A DNA stretch of 64,000 nucleotides from Chaetoceros tenuissimus (Eukaryota > Bacillariophyta > Thalassiosirophyceae > Chaetocerotales > Chaetocerotaceae): the NCBI GenBank assembly GCA_021927905.1, contig BLLK01000055.1, forward strand, positions 1 through 64,000, in the 5' to 3' direction. The position numbers were made by a program, and so were the translations under genes. Below, in pieces: positions 63,614-64,000 of this stretch; position 1 is the first letter of the stretch; each line of letters starts with the position of its first letter. The notes under the pieces were generated by a model. It did no database searches. It was not told the origin of the DNA and was given only the letters and a program-made list of their open reading frames with translations.

Positions 63614-64000
63614 CTACTTTAGATTGCCTCTAGCATAGTCACTTTCCTCAAGATGTGTCACGTGTACTACATTATTTCCAAACTGTCTTCCAGACAGTTC
63701 ATTCTTTGCGTTGAATGCATTTTCAACAGTTGCATATTCCAAAAAGATCTTTTTAATAGCAGATGAATTGACCTTATCCTATTGAACCACCAAATTGTGA
63801 GATTCAAATGAGACTCAGGGACAAATGCAGAATCGCATAGATATGTTCGAAAACGTACTTACCTTTGGATGAGGAATTTTCATACTGATTAATTGACCAA
63901 ACTTTTCACATTCCTCTCGAACTTCTTCTTTCAATCCTTCATAGTCTTCTTTAGATGCAAAGTCTTCATCAGTCACCATGTTATGGAGCACCAATATTCT
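63614..64000 (-). CDS. U2AF2: U2AF large subunit, C-terminal part
   Basis: Binds the polypyrimidine tract and SF1/SF3b at the 3' splice site. Only the end of the gene is in the window; exons 64000-63863 and 63778-63614 join in phase. RILVLHNMVTDEDFASKEDY, then VREECEKFGQLISMKIPHP and, in the last exon, KIFLEYATVENAFNAKNELS, GRQFGNNVVHVTHLEE form the third, UHM-type RRM of U2AF65. The stop follows ARGNLK. Confidence 0.92.

Overview
The window looks like nuclear DNA of a diatom, with a small, Chaetoceros-like centric type as the best guess. The evidence is an aureochrome (bZIP plus LOV blue-light factor, found only in stramenopiles), several precursors with an ER signal followed by a plastid motif and a twin-arginine thylakoid-lumen signal, short GT-AG introns, AT-rich spacers and genes packed on both strands. 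No rRNA or tRNA gene, CRISPR array or virus-derived element was recognised.

Layout. 1-9250: three regulators, namely a DNMT3-like DNA cytosine methyltransferase (minus strand, running off the left edge), the aureochrome, and a JmjC protein (minus), with a small coiled-coil KEN-box protein between the last two. 9845-10963: a family-8 glycosyltransferase. 11511-15851: a Mutator-like DNA transposon with 33-bp perfect terminal inverted repeats, a DDE transposase and a convergent Ulp1-like cysteine protease. 16050-28699: a lipoyl-domain mitochondrial protein, an F-box/ankyrin protein, ELP5, an acidic membrane protein, a diatom repeat protein and a TPLATE-like coat subunit. 28873-40876: a small basic protein, a tRNA dihydrouridine synthase, a TKL-like kinase, the OLA1 GTPase, a single-pass membrane protein, a COX16-like assembly factor and a zinc-finger/VASt protein. 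41383-50551: a PsbQ/Psb31-like lumen protein convergent with a lumen-signal SDR, a secreted class-3 lipase and a 1497-residue coiled-coil protein. 50552-64000: a secreted protein of unknown function, a G-patch protein, RAB2, SDS22, VPS25, a 4-Cys lumen protein, a rhomboid, LSM4, ALG14, SF3A2 and the C-terminus of U2AF65.

Three genes near the right end (LSM4, SF3A2, U2AF65) belong to the spliceosome. The most striking is SF3A2. Its reading frame begins with what looks like a ubiquitin-like domain ending in Arg-Gly-Gly, joined exactly where SF3A2 proteins normally start, and carrying a CxxC...CxxC insert. This suggests a splicing factor made as a cleavable ubiquitin-like fusion. The other main find is the Ulp1-carrying Mutator-like element, whose transposase is open from end to end and whose TIRs are still identical over 33 bp.

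Exon boundaries were worked out by hand from GT-AG signals and reading-frame phase. For most multi-exon genes the summed exon length divides by three and runs without a stop to the end of the domain.
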